Shown: positions 16,021 to 24,661, numbered from the stretch's first letter. The stretch: DNA of 64,000 bases from Nocardia sputorum (GCF_027924405.1 NZ_AP026978.1:930001-994000), one strand, 5' to 3'. Notes: generated from the letters alone by a model not told the origin. A program made the numbers and translations.

Positions 16021-17010
16021 CTAGCCCACCGGCTTGTTCAGCCCCTTGGCGGCGACCCACGCCGCGGCGGCGGCCTTGGGCTCGGTCTTTCCCGCGCCGG
16101 AGACGGCCTCGTTCAGCCCGAGCAACTCGGCGGTGGTCAGCTGCGCCGACACCGCGTTCAGCGCCGCGAGCACCTTGTCCGACTTCTTGCTCGCGTTGAG
16201 CAGCGGCACCACGTTCTGCGCGGGGAAATTGTGCTTCGGGTCTTCCAGCACCACGAGGTCGTGCTGCGGGATGGCCGGTGCAGTGGTGAAGACGTTGGCC
16301 GCGGTCACCTGACCCTCGACCAGCGCGCGCACTGTGGCGGGACCGCCGCCGTCGGCGATCGGCACGAAGTTGTTCGCGGCGATGTCCAGGCCGTAGTTCT
16401 TCTTCAGGCCGGGCAGGCCGCCCGGCCGCTCCTGGAATTCGGCGGGCGCACCGAATTTCACCTCGGCGGAGTGCGCGGCCAGGTCCGCGATCGTGCGCAG
16501 GTTCCAGCGCTGGGCGGTGGCGCGGGTGACCACGACGGCGTCCGAATCCTCGCCCGGCGCGGGCGTGCCGATCGCGAGCTCGGCGCCGAGTGCCTTGCCG
16601 AGCGCGCTCTCCACATCGGCGGCGCTGGTGGCGGTGGCGTTCTTGTCCAGATACTGCAGGAGGTTGCCGGTGTAGTCGGGGATCACCGAGATGGCACACT
16701 GCCGCAAGGCGGGAACGTAGGCTTCACGACTGCCGATATTCAGCTTGGTCTCGACGCTGAACCCGTTGGCCCGCAACACTTCCGCGTACACCTCGGCGAC
16801 GGTCTCGGACTCGGGGAAATTCGCCGATCCCACGATCAGTCCGTCCCCCGAGCAGCTGCCGCCGGTGGCGAGTGGATCGGAATCGCCACAAGCCGACAGA
16901 GCCATCGCGACGGCGAGTGCGGTCGCGGCGGCGAGGACGCGGGCCGCGCGCAGCGCGACGCGCACGGCGGGCCGCCGCGCGGCGGCATAGGGGGTGCGGG
17001 TGGATTTCAC
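16021..17010 (-). CDS. Osmoprotectant-binding lipoprotein (OpuAC/ProX type)
   Basis: A 329-residue periplasmic-face binding protein, first gene of the transporter operon. A basic, hydrophobic signal ends in a lipobox LSAC with Cys41, so the mature protein is lipid-anchored. The ligand-binding domain has the family motifs GLIVGSANFPESETVAEVYAE, NIGSREAYVPAL and VIPDYTGNLLQYL. The frame is open further upstream, but GTG 17010 has AAGGA at a good distance and gives a proper signal peptide. It is divergent from a paralogous binding protein gene across a 134-base promoter region. Confidence 0.92.
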   Translation of the reverse strand: MKSTRTPYAAARRPAVRVALRAARVLAAATALAVAMALSACGDSDPLATGGSCSGDGLIVGSANFPESETVAEVYAEVLRANGFSVETKLNIGSREAYVPALRQCAISVIPDYTGNLLQYLDKNATATSAADVESALGKALGAELAIGTPAPGEDSDAVVVTRATAQRWNLRTIADLAAHSAEVKFGAPAEFQERPGGLPGLKKNYGLDIAANNFVPIADGGGPATVRALVEGQVTAANVFTTAPAIPQHDLVVLEDPKHNFPAQNVVPLLNASKKSDKVLAALNAVSAQLTTAELLGLNEAVSGAGKTEPKAAAAAWVAAKGLNKPVG

Positions 17011-17144
17011 GAGAGTCCTTCCGACAGGACGGCGGGCGCGGTCTCGGCACCGAGCGGCCGCCGGTACATTCTGGGTGTCCATACTGCCCGCTTCCGGATT
17101 TTTCCGTTGGCTGTGTCGATTCGTCGGAGAGTTGGTGTCGCCGC

Positions 17145-18035
17145 ATGGTGTTGGCCGCGTCACAGCGGGTGCTGGCTCGGTTGCTGGTCGTCGCTTCCGT
17201 CGCCCTGGTCGCTTCCTGCGGGAACAACGAGCCGGGGCCGTCGATCACCGTCGGCGCGGGCGACTCGATCGAGTCCTCGGTGCTGGCCGAAATCTATGCG
17301 GGGGCACTGGCTCGCACCGGTGCGCGGACCGCCGTGGCCGCGGGGCTGGGCGGCCGCGCGGACTACCTCGCCGCCCTCGACGCGGACCGGATCCAGGTGG
17401 TCGGCGAGCACACCGGCGCGTTGCTGGCCCATTTCGACGAACACGCGACGGATCGGCTGCCGAAGAAGGTGGCGGACGCGGTGAGCGCCGTGCTGCCCGA
17501 AGGGCTGGTCGTCTCCGATCTCGCCGACGGCGCCGATCTGCGGCCGCGGGTGCTGCTCACCGAACAGGTGTCAGTGCGGGACAAGCTGCGTTCGGTGCGT
17601 GATCTCGCGCCGAGCTGCGGCGGGCTGACCGCCGGCGTGGCTGCCCCGTCCGGCCTGCTGCCCTCGTCCGGGCGCGATCGCGTCGACGGATGCGACTTCG
17701 CGGCCGTCGTGGCCTTCCCTGATCCGGCCGCGCTGCGCGTAGCGCTGCTGCAGGGCCGGGTGCAGGCCGGACTCCTCGATGGTCCCCCCGAGCTCGCGCC
17801 CGGCGCGACCGACGGGTTGGCCGTGCTGACCGACGACGATTACGCCGTGCGCGCCGAGAACGTGCTGCCGCTGTTCCGCAAGGGCGTGCTCGACCGGCGG
17901 CAGGTCAAGAAGCTCAACTACGTCGCGGGCGAACTGACGACGGACGAATTGGCGGCCATGATCCGCAGCGTCCGGGACGAAGGCGCCGCGCCCGGGGAAC
18001 TGGCGCGTGCCTGGCTGGACAAGCACTCCTTGTAG
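17145..18035 (+). CDS. Second, divergent osmoprotectant-binding-like lipoprotein
   Basis: A 296-residue paralogue of the adjacent binding protein. The signal peptide ends in lipobox LVASC with Cys25. The ligand-binding fold is visible in ITVGAGDSIESSVLAEIYAGAL, GGRADYLAALDADRIQVVGEHTGALLAHF and YAVRAENVLPLFRKG, similar to the first gene but with a shortened first lobe; the NFPES motif is replaced by DSIES. It has no permease or ATPase of its own, so it may feed the neighbouring transporter with a different ligand or act as a sensor. The ATG at 17145 lacks a well-placed ribosome site; GTG 17148 is an alternative. Confidence 0.82.
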   Translation: MVLAASQRVLARLLVVASVALVASCGNNEPGPSITVGAGDSIESSVLAEIYAGALARTGARTAVAAGLGGRADYLAALDADRIQVVGEHTGALLAHFDEHATDRLPKKVADAVSAVLPEGLVVSDLADGADLRPRVLLTEQVSVRDKLRSVRDLAPSCGGLTAGVAAPSGLLPSSGRDRVDGCDFAAVVAFPDPAALRVALLQGRVQAGLLDGPPELAPGATDGLAVLTDDDYAVRAENVLPLFRKGVLDRRQVKKLNYVAGELTTDELAAMIRSVRDEGAAPGELARAWLDKHSL

Positions 18036-18248
18036 TCGACCCGCCTGATCCCGACAGAGGCCGGATGGTGTCGGGAATCGAGCGATAGATGTCGCATCCG
18101 ACACTGCCGCTGCTGTGAGGCGCGTCATAGTGTGGCAACCGGGCCCGTCGAGGGTCCACCGGCGAACGCTACGTCGTCCCGCGGTCCCGCGGCAGCAACG
18201 GCGCTGGAGAAGGCCGCCGACGTCGTTGACCTTCGGCGGGACCGACAC

Positions 18249-18288
18249 CGAGAGGCCATCGAGAACGCACGATCTCGATGGCCTCTCG
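18249..18288 (+). terminator. Perfect 16-base hairpin, probable terminator
   Basis: The arms 18249-18264 and 18273-18288 (GAGAGGCCATCGAGA core) pair perfectly around an eight-base loop. There is no U-tract. It lies 214 bases beyond the binding-protein stop and upstream of the padR promoter, so it may stop read-through; its distance from the gene end is unusual. Confidence 0.55.
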
Positions 18289-18388
18289 TCGTGTACCGGC
18301 CGAGTCCTCGGGAACGCGATACCGGAGTTCGGCAAATGTGTGGGTCATCACCGGTCGTTCCACCTTGTCGGCCAACCGTTCCACGCCG

Positions 18389-18417
18389 TATATTCCACAC
18401 GGAATATTTAGTGTGGA
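18389..18417. promoter_or_regulatory. Nested palindromic operator and -10 element upstream of padR
   Basis: Two interleaved inverted repeats share sequence: ATATTCC-ACAC-GGAATAT (18390-18407) and TCCACAC-N10-GTGTGGA (18394-18417). The first overlaps TATATT (18389-18394), a good -10 element. This is the expected position for autorepression by the PadR protein encoded just downstream, which would also control the efflux gene. Confidence 0.6.
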
Positions 18418-18514
18418 GCATGTCGGCGCCCGGCAATACCGTGCCGGTCGGCGAGAGGCTCCCGGCGCTGGCGGCCGAGAGGCCGGGGCGATTCGGCAAC
18501 GGAGGTGATCAAGC

Positions 18515-19213
18515 ATGGGGCTAGGGCAGGCGCATCCACCGGTGACGCCGTTGGCCATCGCCGTGCTCGCGCTGCTCGAGGAGCGGCCCATGCATCCGTA
18601 CGAGATGTTCCAAACGCTGATCGCCCGGCGGGAGGACAGGCTGGTCAAAGTGCGGCCCGGCTCGCTGTACCACACCGTGTCCCGGCTGGCGGACCAGGAA
18701 TTGGTGCACGCGGAGGGCGTCGACCGAGCGGGCAACCGGCCCGAACGCACCACCTACCGGATCACCGGGCGCGGACGGGACGCGTTACGCAACCGGATCG
18801 CGGAGATCGTGCGGCGGCCGGTCCCGGAGTATCCCATCTTCCCGGTCGCGCTGGGCGAGTTGCACAACCTGCCGAAGCGAGAGGCGCTCACGCTGCTGCG
18901 CGAACGAATCGGCGTACTGGAAACCGAACTGGCCGACGCCGACATGCTGAGCGCGTGGGCCGAAGAGCACGTCGTGCCGCGCCGCTACTGGATCGCCCTG
19001 CCCTACTTGCGGGCGCTCCTCGTCGCCGAACTCACCTGGGTCAAGGAGTTCACCGCCGAATTGGCCAGCGGCGCACTCGAGTGGGAGGACTTCGACCCCG
19101 AGACCGGCGCACGCGCCGGAGCCGAGCCCGTCGCCGGCTCCGCGGTGTCGCCGCCGGTGCCGCCCGGCACCGCAGCGAAACCCTTCCCGAGTTTTTCGGA
19201 TAATCCGAGTTAG
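18515..19213 (+). CDS. PadR-family transcriptional regulator
   Basis: A 232-residue DNA-binding protein. The N-terminal winged helix is recognisable from LAIAVLALLEERPMHPYEMF, GSLYHTVSRLADQELV and RTTYRITGRGRDALR. The C-terminal part carries helices for dimerisation, followed by a Pro/Ala-rich tail after about 200. Translation starts at ATG 18515 behind GGAGGTGATC, nearly a perfect Shine-Dalgarno sequence. The gene lies 11 bases upstream of an efflux pump gene on the same strand, a common PadR-MFS pairing where the regulator represses its own efflux operon until a drug-like ligand binds. Nested palindromes upstream support this. Confidence 0.92.
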   Translation: MGLGQAHPPVTPLAIAVLALLEERPMHPYEMFQTLIARREDRLVKVRPGSLYHTVSRLADQELVHAEGVDRAGNRPERTTYRITGRGRDALRNRIAEIVRRPVPEYPIFPVALGELHNLPKREALTLLRERIGVLETELADADMLSAWAEEHVVPRRYWIALPYLRALLVAELTWVKEFTAELASGALEWEDFDPETGARAGAEPVAGSAVSPPVPPGTAAKPFPSFSDNPS

Positions 19214-19224
19214 GAACGAAAGAG

Positions 19225-20706
19225 ATGTCCACTCAACGCAATCCGTGGCCGGCGCTGCTCGCGCTGGTCGTCGGCTTCTTCATGATCCTGCTGGACATGA
19301 CGATCGTCGCGGTCGCCAATCCCGCGATCATGACCAGCCTGCACGCCGACATCTCGCAGGTGATCTGGGTGACCAGCGCTTACCTGCTCACCTACGCGGT
19401 GCCGCTGCTGGTCACCGGACGGCTGGGTGACCGGTTCGGCCCCAAGAACATCTATCTGATCGGCTTGGCGGTCTTCACCGCGGCATCGCTGTGGTGCGGC
19501 GTGTCCGGCACCATCGGCATGCTGATCGCGGCGCGCGCCGCGCAGGGCATCGGCGCCGCACTGATGACCCCGCAGACCATGGCCGTGATCACCAGGACCT
19601 TCCCGCCGGACCGGCGCGGCGCCGCCATGGGCCTGTGGGGTGGCGTCGCGGGGTTGGCGACGCTGGTCGGCCCGATCCTCGGCGGTGTGCTGGTGGACGG
19701 TCTCGGCTGGGAGTGGATCTTCATCGTGAATGTGCCGGTCGGCGTCGTCGCCTTCGCGCTGGCGGTCTGGCTGGTGCCCGCGCTGCCCACCCACGAGCAC
19801 AAGTTCGACATCCCCGGCGTGCTGCTCAGCGGCATCGGCATGTTCCTGCTGGTGTTCGGCATCCAGGAGGGCAACAGCTACGACTGGTCGTTGCGGATCT
19901 GGCTGCTGATCGCCGCGGGCGCGGTGGTGCTGGCGGTGTTCGTGGTCAACCAGGCCAGGAACAAGGGCGAGCCCTTGCTTCCGCTGAGCCTGTTCCGCGA
20001 CCGCAATTTCGCGCTGTCCAATGCCGCGATCGCCGCGATGGGCGCGGCGGTGACCTCCCTGATGGTGCCGACGTACTTCTACCTGCAGGCCGTGCGGGAA
20101 ATGTCGCCGACCGAGTCCGCGCTGGTCTTCGCGCCCATGGCGATCGTGACCGGTTTCTCGGCGCCGCTGGTCGGCAAGTTCGCCGACAAACTGCACCCGC
20201 GGATCGTGCCCACCATCGGCTTCGGGTTGTTCGCGCTGTCGGTGTTCTGCTTCGCGGCGCTGATGGAGCCGGACTCGTCGCTGATCTGGTTCCTGCTCGC
20301 CGCGGCGCTGGCCGGCTTCGCGAACGCCTGCATCTGGGCTCCGCTGGCGGCGACCGCGACCCACAATCTGCCGGTCCAGCAGGCCGGTGCGGGCGCGGGC
20401 GTCTACAACACCACCCGTCAAGTCGGCTCCGTCCTCGGTAGCGCCGCGATCAGCGCACTGGTGGCGGCCCGGATGACGGCGAACGGGCTGGGCGGCGGCC
20501 CGGTCGCCGAGGGGGGCGCGGGCCAGGGCCCCATCCCGGAGTTCGTCAAGGATTCCTTCAGCACGGCATTGAGCCAGGCCACCGTGCTCCCCGCCGCGAT
20601 CCTGCTCATCGGCGTCGTCGCCTCGGTGCTGTTCATCCGCCACGGCGCGGGCGCACCGGCACAACCGGAGAAAGAACGGGTCGAAGTCGACTCCGTCGCG
20701 AGCTGA
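19225..20706 (+). CDS. DHA2-family MFS multidrug efflux transporter
   Basis: A 493-residue, probably 14-helix proton-driven exporter of the EmrB/QacA family. Recognisable motifs are LDMTIVAVANPAI in helix 1 (the conserved acidic residue), GRLGDRFGPKNIYLIG (motif A, loop 2-3), RAAQGIGAALMTPQTMAVI and GPILGGVLVDGLGWEWIFIVNVPVG (motif C). The C-terminal end (from about 475) is a charged cytosolic tail. It follows padR by 11 bases and ends before a perfect hairpin terminator. The substrate is unknown; quinolones, dyes or quaternary amines are typical for the family. Confidence 0.93.
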   Translation: MSTQRNPWPALLALVVGFFMILLDMTIVAVANPAIMTSLHADISQVIWVTSAYLLTYAVPLLVTGRLGDRFGPKNIYLIGLAVFTAASLWCGVSGTIGMLIAARAAQGIGAALMTPQTMAVITRTFPPDRRGAAMGLWGGVAGLATLVGPILGGVLVDGLGWEWIFIVNVPVGVVAFALAVWLVPALPTHEHKFDIPGVLLSGIGMFLLVFGIQEGNSYDWSLRIWLLIAAGAVVLAVFVVNQARNKGEPLLPLSLFRDRNFALSNAAIAAMGAAVTSLMVPTYFYLQAVREMSPTESALVFAPMAIVTGFSAPLVGKFADKLHPRIVPTIGFGLFALSVFCFAALMEPDSSLIWFLLAAALAGFANACIWAPLAATATHNLPVQQAGAGAGVYNTTRQVGSVLGSAAISALVAARMTANGLGGGPVAEGGAGQGPIPEFVKDSFSTALSQATVLPAAILLIGVVASVLFIRHGAGAPAQPEKERVEVDSVAS

Positions 20707-20717
20707 CCATCCGACAC

Positions 20718-20751
20718 CGTGCCCCGCAGAAGCATCCTTCTGCGGGGCACG
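20718..20751. terminator. Perfect hairpin terminator after the MFS gene
   Basis: A 15-base perfect stem (20718-20732 with 20737-20751, GTGCCCCGCAGAAG core) encloses a CATC tetraloop, followed by TTCGTC. It separates the convergent MFS and molybdopterin oxidoreductase genes and could act in both directions. Confidence 0.85.
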
Positions 20752-20813
20752 TTCGTCGGCGGAACCAGCTCGGCAGCAAGCGGGTGGCCATCGAAGGAAC
20801 CGGAGGACCGCGC

Positions 20814-22619
20814 TCAGGCGACCTGCACGGTCACCGAGGGGTAGCCGGTGGCGCCATCGGGGATGACGTCGCGGCGTTCGGCGGTCTGGGTTTCGCCGGC
20901 GCCGTCGGTGGCACGGGCGCGGAGGGTGTGCGGACCGGAGGTGGCGTCCCAGTCGAAGACCCATTGGCGCCAGGTGTCGATGGATTGTTCTTCGGAGAGG
21001 CGGGCCTGCTGCCAGGGGCCGTTGTCGATCTGGACTTCCACGGCGCGGATACCGCGATGCTGCGCCCAGGCGACTCCGGCGACCGGGATGCGGCCGGGCT
21101 GGAGGCGGCCCCGGGCGCGGGGAGTGTCGATACGGGTGCCGGTCTTGATCGGGCCGCGTGCCGACCAGCCGCGGCGGGTCCAGTAGGCGGTGGCGCGGTC
21201 GAAGCGGGTGACCTCCAGTTCGGTCACCCATTTGGTCGCCGAGACGTAGCCGTAGAGACCGGGCACGACCAGCCGGGCCGGGTAGCCGTGTTGCACCGGA
21301 AGGGGTTCGCCGTTCATGCCGATCGCGAGCAGGGCGTCGCGTCCGTCGGTGAGCACCGTCAGCGGAGTGCCCGCGGTCCACCCGTCGGCGCTGTGCGAGA
21401 GCACCATGTCCGCGTCGGGGTGCGGCCCCGCCTCCGCCAGCAGTTGATCCACACGGTAGCCGAGCCAGCGCGCGTTCCCGATCAGGTCGCCGCCCACCGG
21501 ATTCGACACGCAGGCCAGCGTGACCAGGTGTTCCTCCACCGGGCGGCGCGCCAATTCGGACCAATCGAGCCGGATCTCGCGATCGACCATGCCGTGGATG
21601 CGCAGCGACCAGCCGTCCTTGGACACCTGCGGCACGATCAGCGCGGTATCGATCCGGTAGAAGTCGTCGTTCGGAGTCAGGTACGGCGTCAGTCCGGGTA
21701 CGCGGAGATCCACGCCCGGCGCGACCGGCTCGGCGGGGGCGGTCGGTTCCGGCAATTGCACAGCGGCTCGCTCACCGGAGACATCGCTGCGGCGTGCGCC
21801 CAGCACGCGTCCGCCGACGCCGGTGACCACGGCCAATCCGCCTGCCACCAGCAGTCCCTGCAAGACGCGCCTGCGCTCGGGGGCCGAGGATCGGCTGGTG
21901 TCGACTACCGCCGACGGCGGCGCTGCCGATGCGGTCGCGTCCGCCGTCCCCGCCGAACCGGTTCGATGCTGTTGTGCGTCAACGTCTTTCGTGTTTCCAC
22001 CGGCTCCGGGCACGTTCGGGGCCGAACCGGTGCCTGCGCCGACCCCCGCATCGGAGGTATCGCCGATGTCTGATGCACGCCGGCGCCCACCTCCGTTCCC
22101 GCCGCCGATGGTGGACGCCGACCCATCGGTCAGCGCTGCGGACTTGCCGGTCGACGGAGTCGCGCCGACCGGCGTGTCAGCGACAGATTCCGTGACCGCC
22201 GCGTCGATACGGCGGGTCAGCGCACGCAGCGCGTAGATGCCGACGGCGACGCCGACGACGGTCGGCAACGCGGCGGTCAGACCGGCGCGCGCCACCGCCA
22301 CCCATGCCGTGCTCACCCCGAACACCGCGAACACCCACGACCCGGCCGCACGGGTGGTCCGTTCGATCGCTCCGGCCACTCCGGCCACAACCAGCGCGAG
22401 CACGCCCATGATCAGGTACAGCGCCGCTTTGTCGTTGGTGCCGAAGGTGGTGATGGCCCATTCCCGCAACCCGTCGGGGGTGTGGTCGATGACGGCCGAG
22501 CCGAGCAGGTGCAGCGGCGCGCTGTCGGGGCCGAGCAAGGCCGCGAGCAGTTCGGCCACGCCCAGCGTGAGGCCCGCCGAGACGATCCCGGCCACCACGC
22601 GCAATCGCAATTCGGCCAT
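20814..22619 (-). CDS. Membrane-anchored molybdopterin-dependent oxidoreductase (sulfite oxidase-like)
   Basis: A 601-residue protein with an unusual build. The N-terminal ~150 residues hold about four hydrophobic helices. A disordered Ala/Gly/Ser/Thr-rich linker runs to about 235, and a further hydrophobic segment (VLQGLLVAGGLAVVTGVGG) preceded by ERRR follows at about 240-265. The catalytic domain then carries the molybdenum-ligating Cys370 in LVTLACVSNPVGGDL, plus HGYPARLVVPGLYGYVSATKW, and a C-terminal immunoglobulin-like dimerisation domain. It should face the extracytoplasmic side. Electron acceptor and substrate are unknown. I start at ATG 22619, directly before the first helix; the frame is open to 22679. 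Confidence 0.88.
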   Translation of the reverse strand: MAELRLRVVAGIVSAGLTLGVAELLAALLGPDSAPLHLLGSAVIDHTPDGLREWAITTFGTNDKAALYLIMGVLALVVAGVAGAIERTTRAAGSWVFAVFGVSTAWVAVARAGLTAALPTVVGVAVGIYALRALTRRIDAAVTESVADTPVGATPSTGKSAALTDGSASTIGGGNGGGRRRASDIGDTSDAGVGAGTGSAPNVPGAGGNTKDVDAQQHRTGSAGTADATASAAPPSAVVDTSRSSAPERRRVLQGLLVAGGLAVVTGVGGRVLGARRSDVSGERAAVQLPEPTAPAEPVAPGVDLRVPGLTPYLTPNDDFYRIDTALIVPQVSKDGWSLRIHGMVDREIRLDWSELARRPVEEHLVTLACVSNPVGGDLIGNARWLGYRVDQLLAEAGPHPDADMVLSHSADGWTAGTPLTVLTDGRDALLAIGMNGEPLPVQHGYPARLVVPGLYGYVSATKWVTELEVTRFDRATAYWTRRGWSARGPIKTGTRIDTPRARGRLQPGRIPVAGVAWAQHRGIRAVEVQIDNGPWQQARLSEEQSIDTWRQWVFDWDATSGPHTLRARATDGAGETQTAERRDVIPDGATGYPSVTVQVA

Positions 22620-22701
22620 GGAAACGAGACTACTGCCGGTCGGCCGCGCCGACCGGGGCGTTCCCGGCAGCGCGGGCACGGAACGAGCCGTGATACGCGA
22701 A

Positions 22702-22735
22702 AGGCGCTGTCCGCGAAGGTCCGCGGACAGCGCCT
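22702..22735 (-). terminator. Perfect hairpin terminator of the fadD15-like gene
   Basis: The arms 22702-22715 and 22722-22735 pair perfectly (AGGCGCTGTCCGCG) around a six-base loop, 13 bases beyond the stop codon of the minus-strand acyl-CoA synthetase gene. Confidence 0.8.
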
Positions 22736-22748
22736 GGAGGCGATCAGC

Positions 22749-24542
22749 TCAGTTGTAGATGCTCGCCACGTCGTCGGCGTGCTGCTTCATCACGACCGCG
22801 CGCTTGAGCGACATCTTCGGGGTGAGCTCGCCGGTCTCCTGGGTCCAGTCGATGGTCAGCAGACGGATCTTCTTGATCTGCTCGGCGTGCGAGACCTTCT
22901 TGTTGGTCTCGGCCACCGCGGCGTTCACTTCGGCCAGCAGGTCCGGGTTCTCGATCAGCTTCTCGATCGGAGTGTCGGCGGGCAGGTTGTTGCGTTCTTT
23001 CCAGCCGGGCAGCGACTCCGGATCCAGCGTGATCAGCGCGCCGATGAACGGCCTGCTGTCGCCCACCACCATCACCTGGCTGATCAGCGGGTGCGCCCGC
23101 AGCGAGTCCTCCAGCAGTGCGGGGGAGACGTTCTTGCCACCGGCGGTGACGATGATCTCCTTCTTGCGGCCGGTGATGGTGATGAATCCGTCGGCGTCGA
23201 TGGCGCCGAGGTCACCGGTCTTGAACCAGCCGTCCTCGAAGGCGTCCTCGGTCGCCTCCGTGTTGCCCCAGTAGCCGTTGAACACGACGGAGCCGCGTAG
23301 CAGCAGTTCGCCGTCCTCGGCGATCTTGGCGGCGTGGCCCTCGATCGGCCGCCCGACCGAGCCGACCCGGATGTGCTCCGGGGTGTTGACCGAGATGGCC
23401 GCGGTGGTCTCGGTGAGGCCGTAACCCTCGTAGATGGTTACGCCGACGCCGCGGAAGAAGTGACCCAACCGCGCCCCGAGCGGACCGCCGCCGGAGACGG
23501 CCGCCTCGCACTGGCCGCCGAGCGCGGCCCGCAGCTTGCTGTAGACCAGCTTGTCGAACAACGCGTGCTTCAGCTTCAGCCCGATGCCCGGTCCGCCGTT
23601 GTCGAGCGCCTCACTCCACGCGATGGCGGTGTCGGCGGCGGCGTCGAAGATCTTGCCCTTGCCGCCGTCGTGCGCCTTCTGCTTGGCGCTGTTGAACACC
23701 TTCTCGAACACCCGGGGCACCGAGAGGATGAAGTGCGGCTGGTAGCTGCCGAACTGCTCGACCAGGGTGGACCAGTCGGCGGTATGCGCGACGACCACCT
23801 TCGCGTCGAACGCGGCCAGCGCGACGGCGCGGGCGAACACGTGCGCCAGCGGCAGGAACATGAGGGTCTTCTTGCCCTCGGTGACGTACTTGTGCAGCGC
23901 GATCCGGTCGGACTTGGACTCCGCGTACAGGTTCGCGTGGGTCAGCATGACGCCCTTGGGGCGGCCCGTGGTGCCCGAGGTGTAGATCAGAGTGGCGGGC
24001 GACTGCGCGCCGACCTGGGCGCGGCGCTCGTGCACGATCTGGTCGTCCAGGTCGGCGCCGGCGGCGATCAGCTCGTCCAGCGCGCCCTTGTCGATCTGCA
24101 GGGTCTGCCGCAGATCCGGCAGCGACCCGGTCTCGATCTCGTCGATCACCTTGCGGTGCTTGTCGCTGTCGAGGATCAGCAGCTTGGTGGCCGAGTCCTG
24201 CAGGATCCACTTGGCCTGCTCGGCGGCGGAGCTGTCGTAGATCGCGACGGTGCAGCCGCCCGCGGCCCAGATCGCGAAGTCGAGGACGGCCCACTCGTAG
24301 CGAGTGGGGGCCATGATGGCGACGCGATCGCCGAGTTCGAGACCCGAAGCGATCAGGCCTTTCGCCACGCCGGTGACGGTTTTCGCGAACTCCGCGGCGG
24401 TGACATCCCGCCAGCCGCCACTGCCGTTCGGCACGTTGAACAGCACCGCGTTCGGCGACTGCTCGGCGTGGCGGAAGACGTTGTCGGAATTGTTCGCGTC
24501 ATCCGGAATGGTGTAGGAAGCCGGGACTTCGAACTCTCGCAT
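22749..24542 (-). CDS. fadD15: Long-chain fatty-acid-CoA ligase, FadD15-like
   Basis: A 597-residue adenylate-forming enzyme that activates long-chain fatty acids to acyl-CoA. Motif A3 is LIYTSGTTGRPKG at 185-197; A5 is YEGYGLTETT; A7 is WFKTGDLGAID; and A8/A10 hinge and catalytic Lys regions are GRKKEIIVTAGGKNVSP and LTPKMSLKR. The start MREFEVPASYTIPD and end VASIYN match the long FadD15 subgroup of mycobacteria and relatives. A good ribosome site (GGAAGGG) precedes the ATG. The promoter has TAGATT and an overlapping TTACT-N4-AGTAA palindrome. A hairpin terminator ends the unit. Confidence 0.93.
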   Translation of the reverse strand: MREFEVPASYTIPDDANNSDNVFRHAEQSPNAVLFNVPNGSGGWRDVTAAEFAKTVTGVAKGLIASGLELGDRVAIMAPTRYEWAVLDFAIWAAGGCTVAIYDSSAAEQAKWILQDSATKLLILDSDKHRKVIDEIETGSLPDLRQTLQIDKGALDELIAAGADLDDQIVHERRAQVGAQSPATLIYTSGTTGRPKGVMLTHANLYAESKSDRIALHKYVTEGKKTLMFLPLAHVFARAVALAAFDAKVVVAHTADWSTLVEQFGSYQPHFILSVPRVFEKVFNSAKQKAHDGGKGKIFDAAADTAIAWSEALDNGGPGIGLKLKHALFDKLVYSKLRAALGGQCEAAVSGGGPLGARLGHFFRGVGVTIYEGYGLTETTAAISVNTPEHIRVGSVGRPIEGHAAKIAEDGELLLRGSVVFNGYWGNTEATEDAFEDGWFKTGDLGAIDADGFITITGRKKEIIVTAGGKNVSPALLEDSLRAHPLISQVMVVGDSRPFIGALITLDPESLPGWKERNNLPADTPIEKLIENPDLLAEVNAAVAETNKKVSHAEQIKKIRLLTIDWTQETGELTPKMSLKRAVVMKQHADDVASIYN

Positions 24543-24562
24543 CAGTGCCCTTCCACGTGGGT

Positions 24563-24580
24563 TTACTCGCCAGTAATCTA
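24563..24580 (-). promoter_or_regulatory. fadD15 promoter: -10 element with overlapping TTACT-N4-AGTAA palindrome
   Basis: On the coding strand TAGATT (24575-24580) is a good -10 element, and the perfect palindrome TTACT-GGCG-AGTAA (24563-24576) begins inside it and covers the expected start of transcription. The same pattern occurs twice upstream of the malic enzyme gene. The layout indicates repression by a dimeric regulator, not identified here. Confidence 0.55.
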
Positions 24581-24661
24581 CGACACCTGCGCCAGGGTCG
24601 TGAGGTCGACCACCGCCAATCGCCTCCGCACATCACCGCAGGCCGGGGACCCGCTCGGTTT

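Larger units (their letters stand above)
18036..18514. other. 479-base intergenic region with a long hairpin and the PadR operator region
   Basis: No gene is supported here. The first ~210 bases show nothing recognisable apart from weak short dyads. A perfect 16-base hairpin occupies 18249-18288. From 18389 onward the base composition drops locally to AT-rich and contains nested palindromes and a TATATT promoter element belonging to the padR gene. Confidence 0.6.

Noticed and set aside
16872..17144. Upstream extension of the second binding protein
   Set aside because: The extension is Arg-rich, antisense to the first binding protein, and would destroy the lipoprotein signal peptide; ATG 17145 is used.
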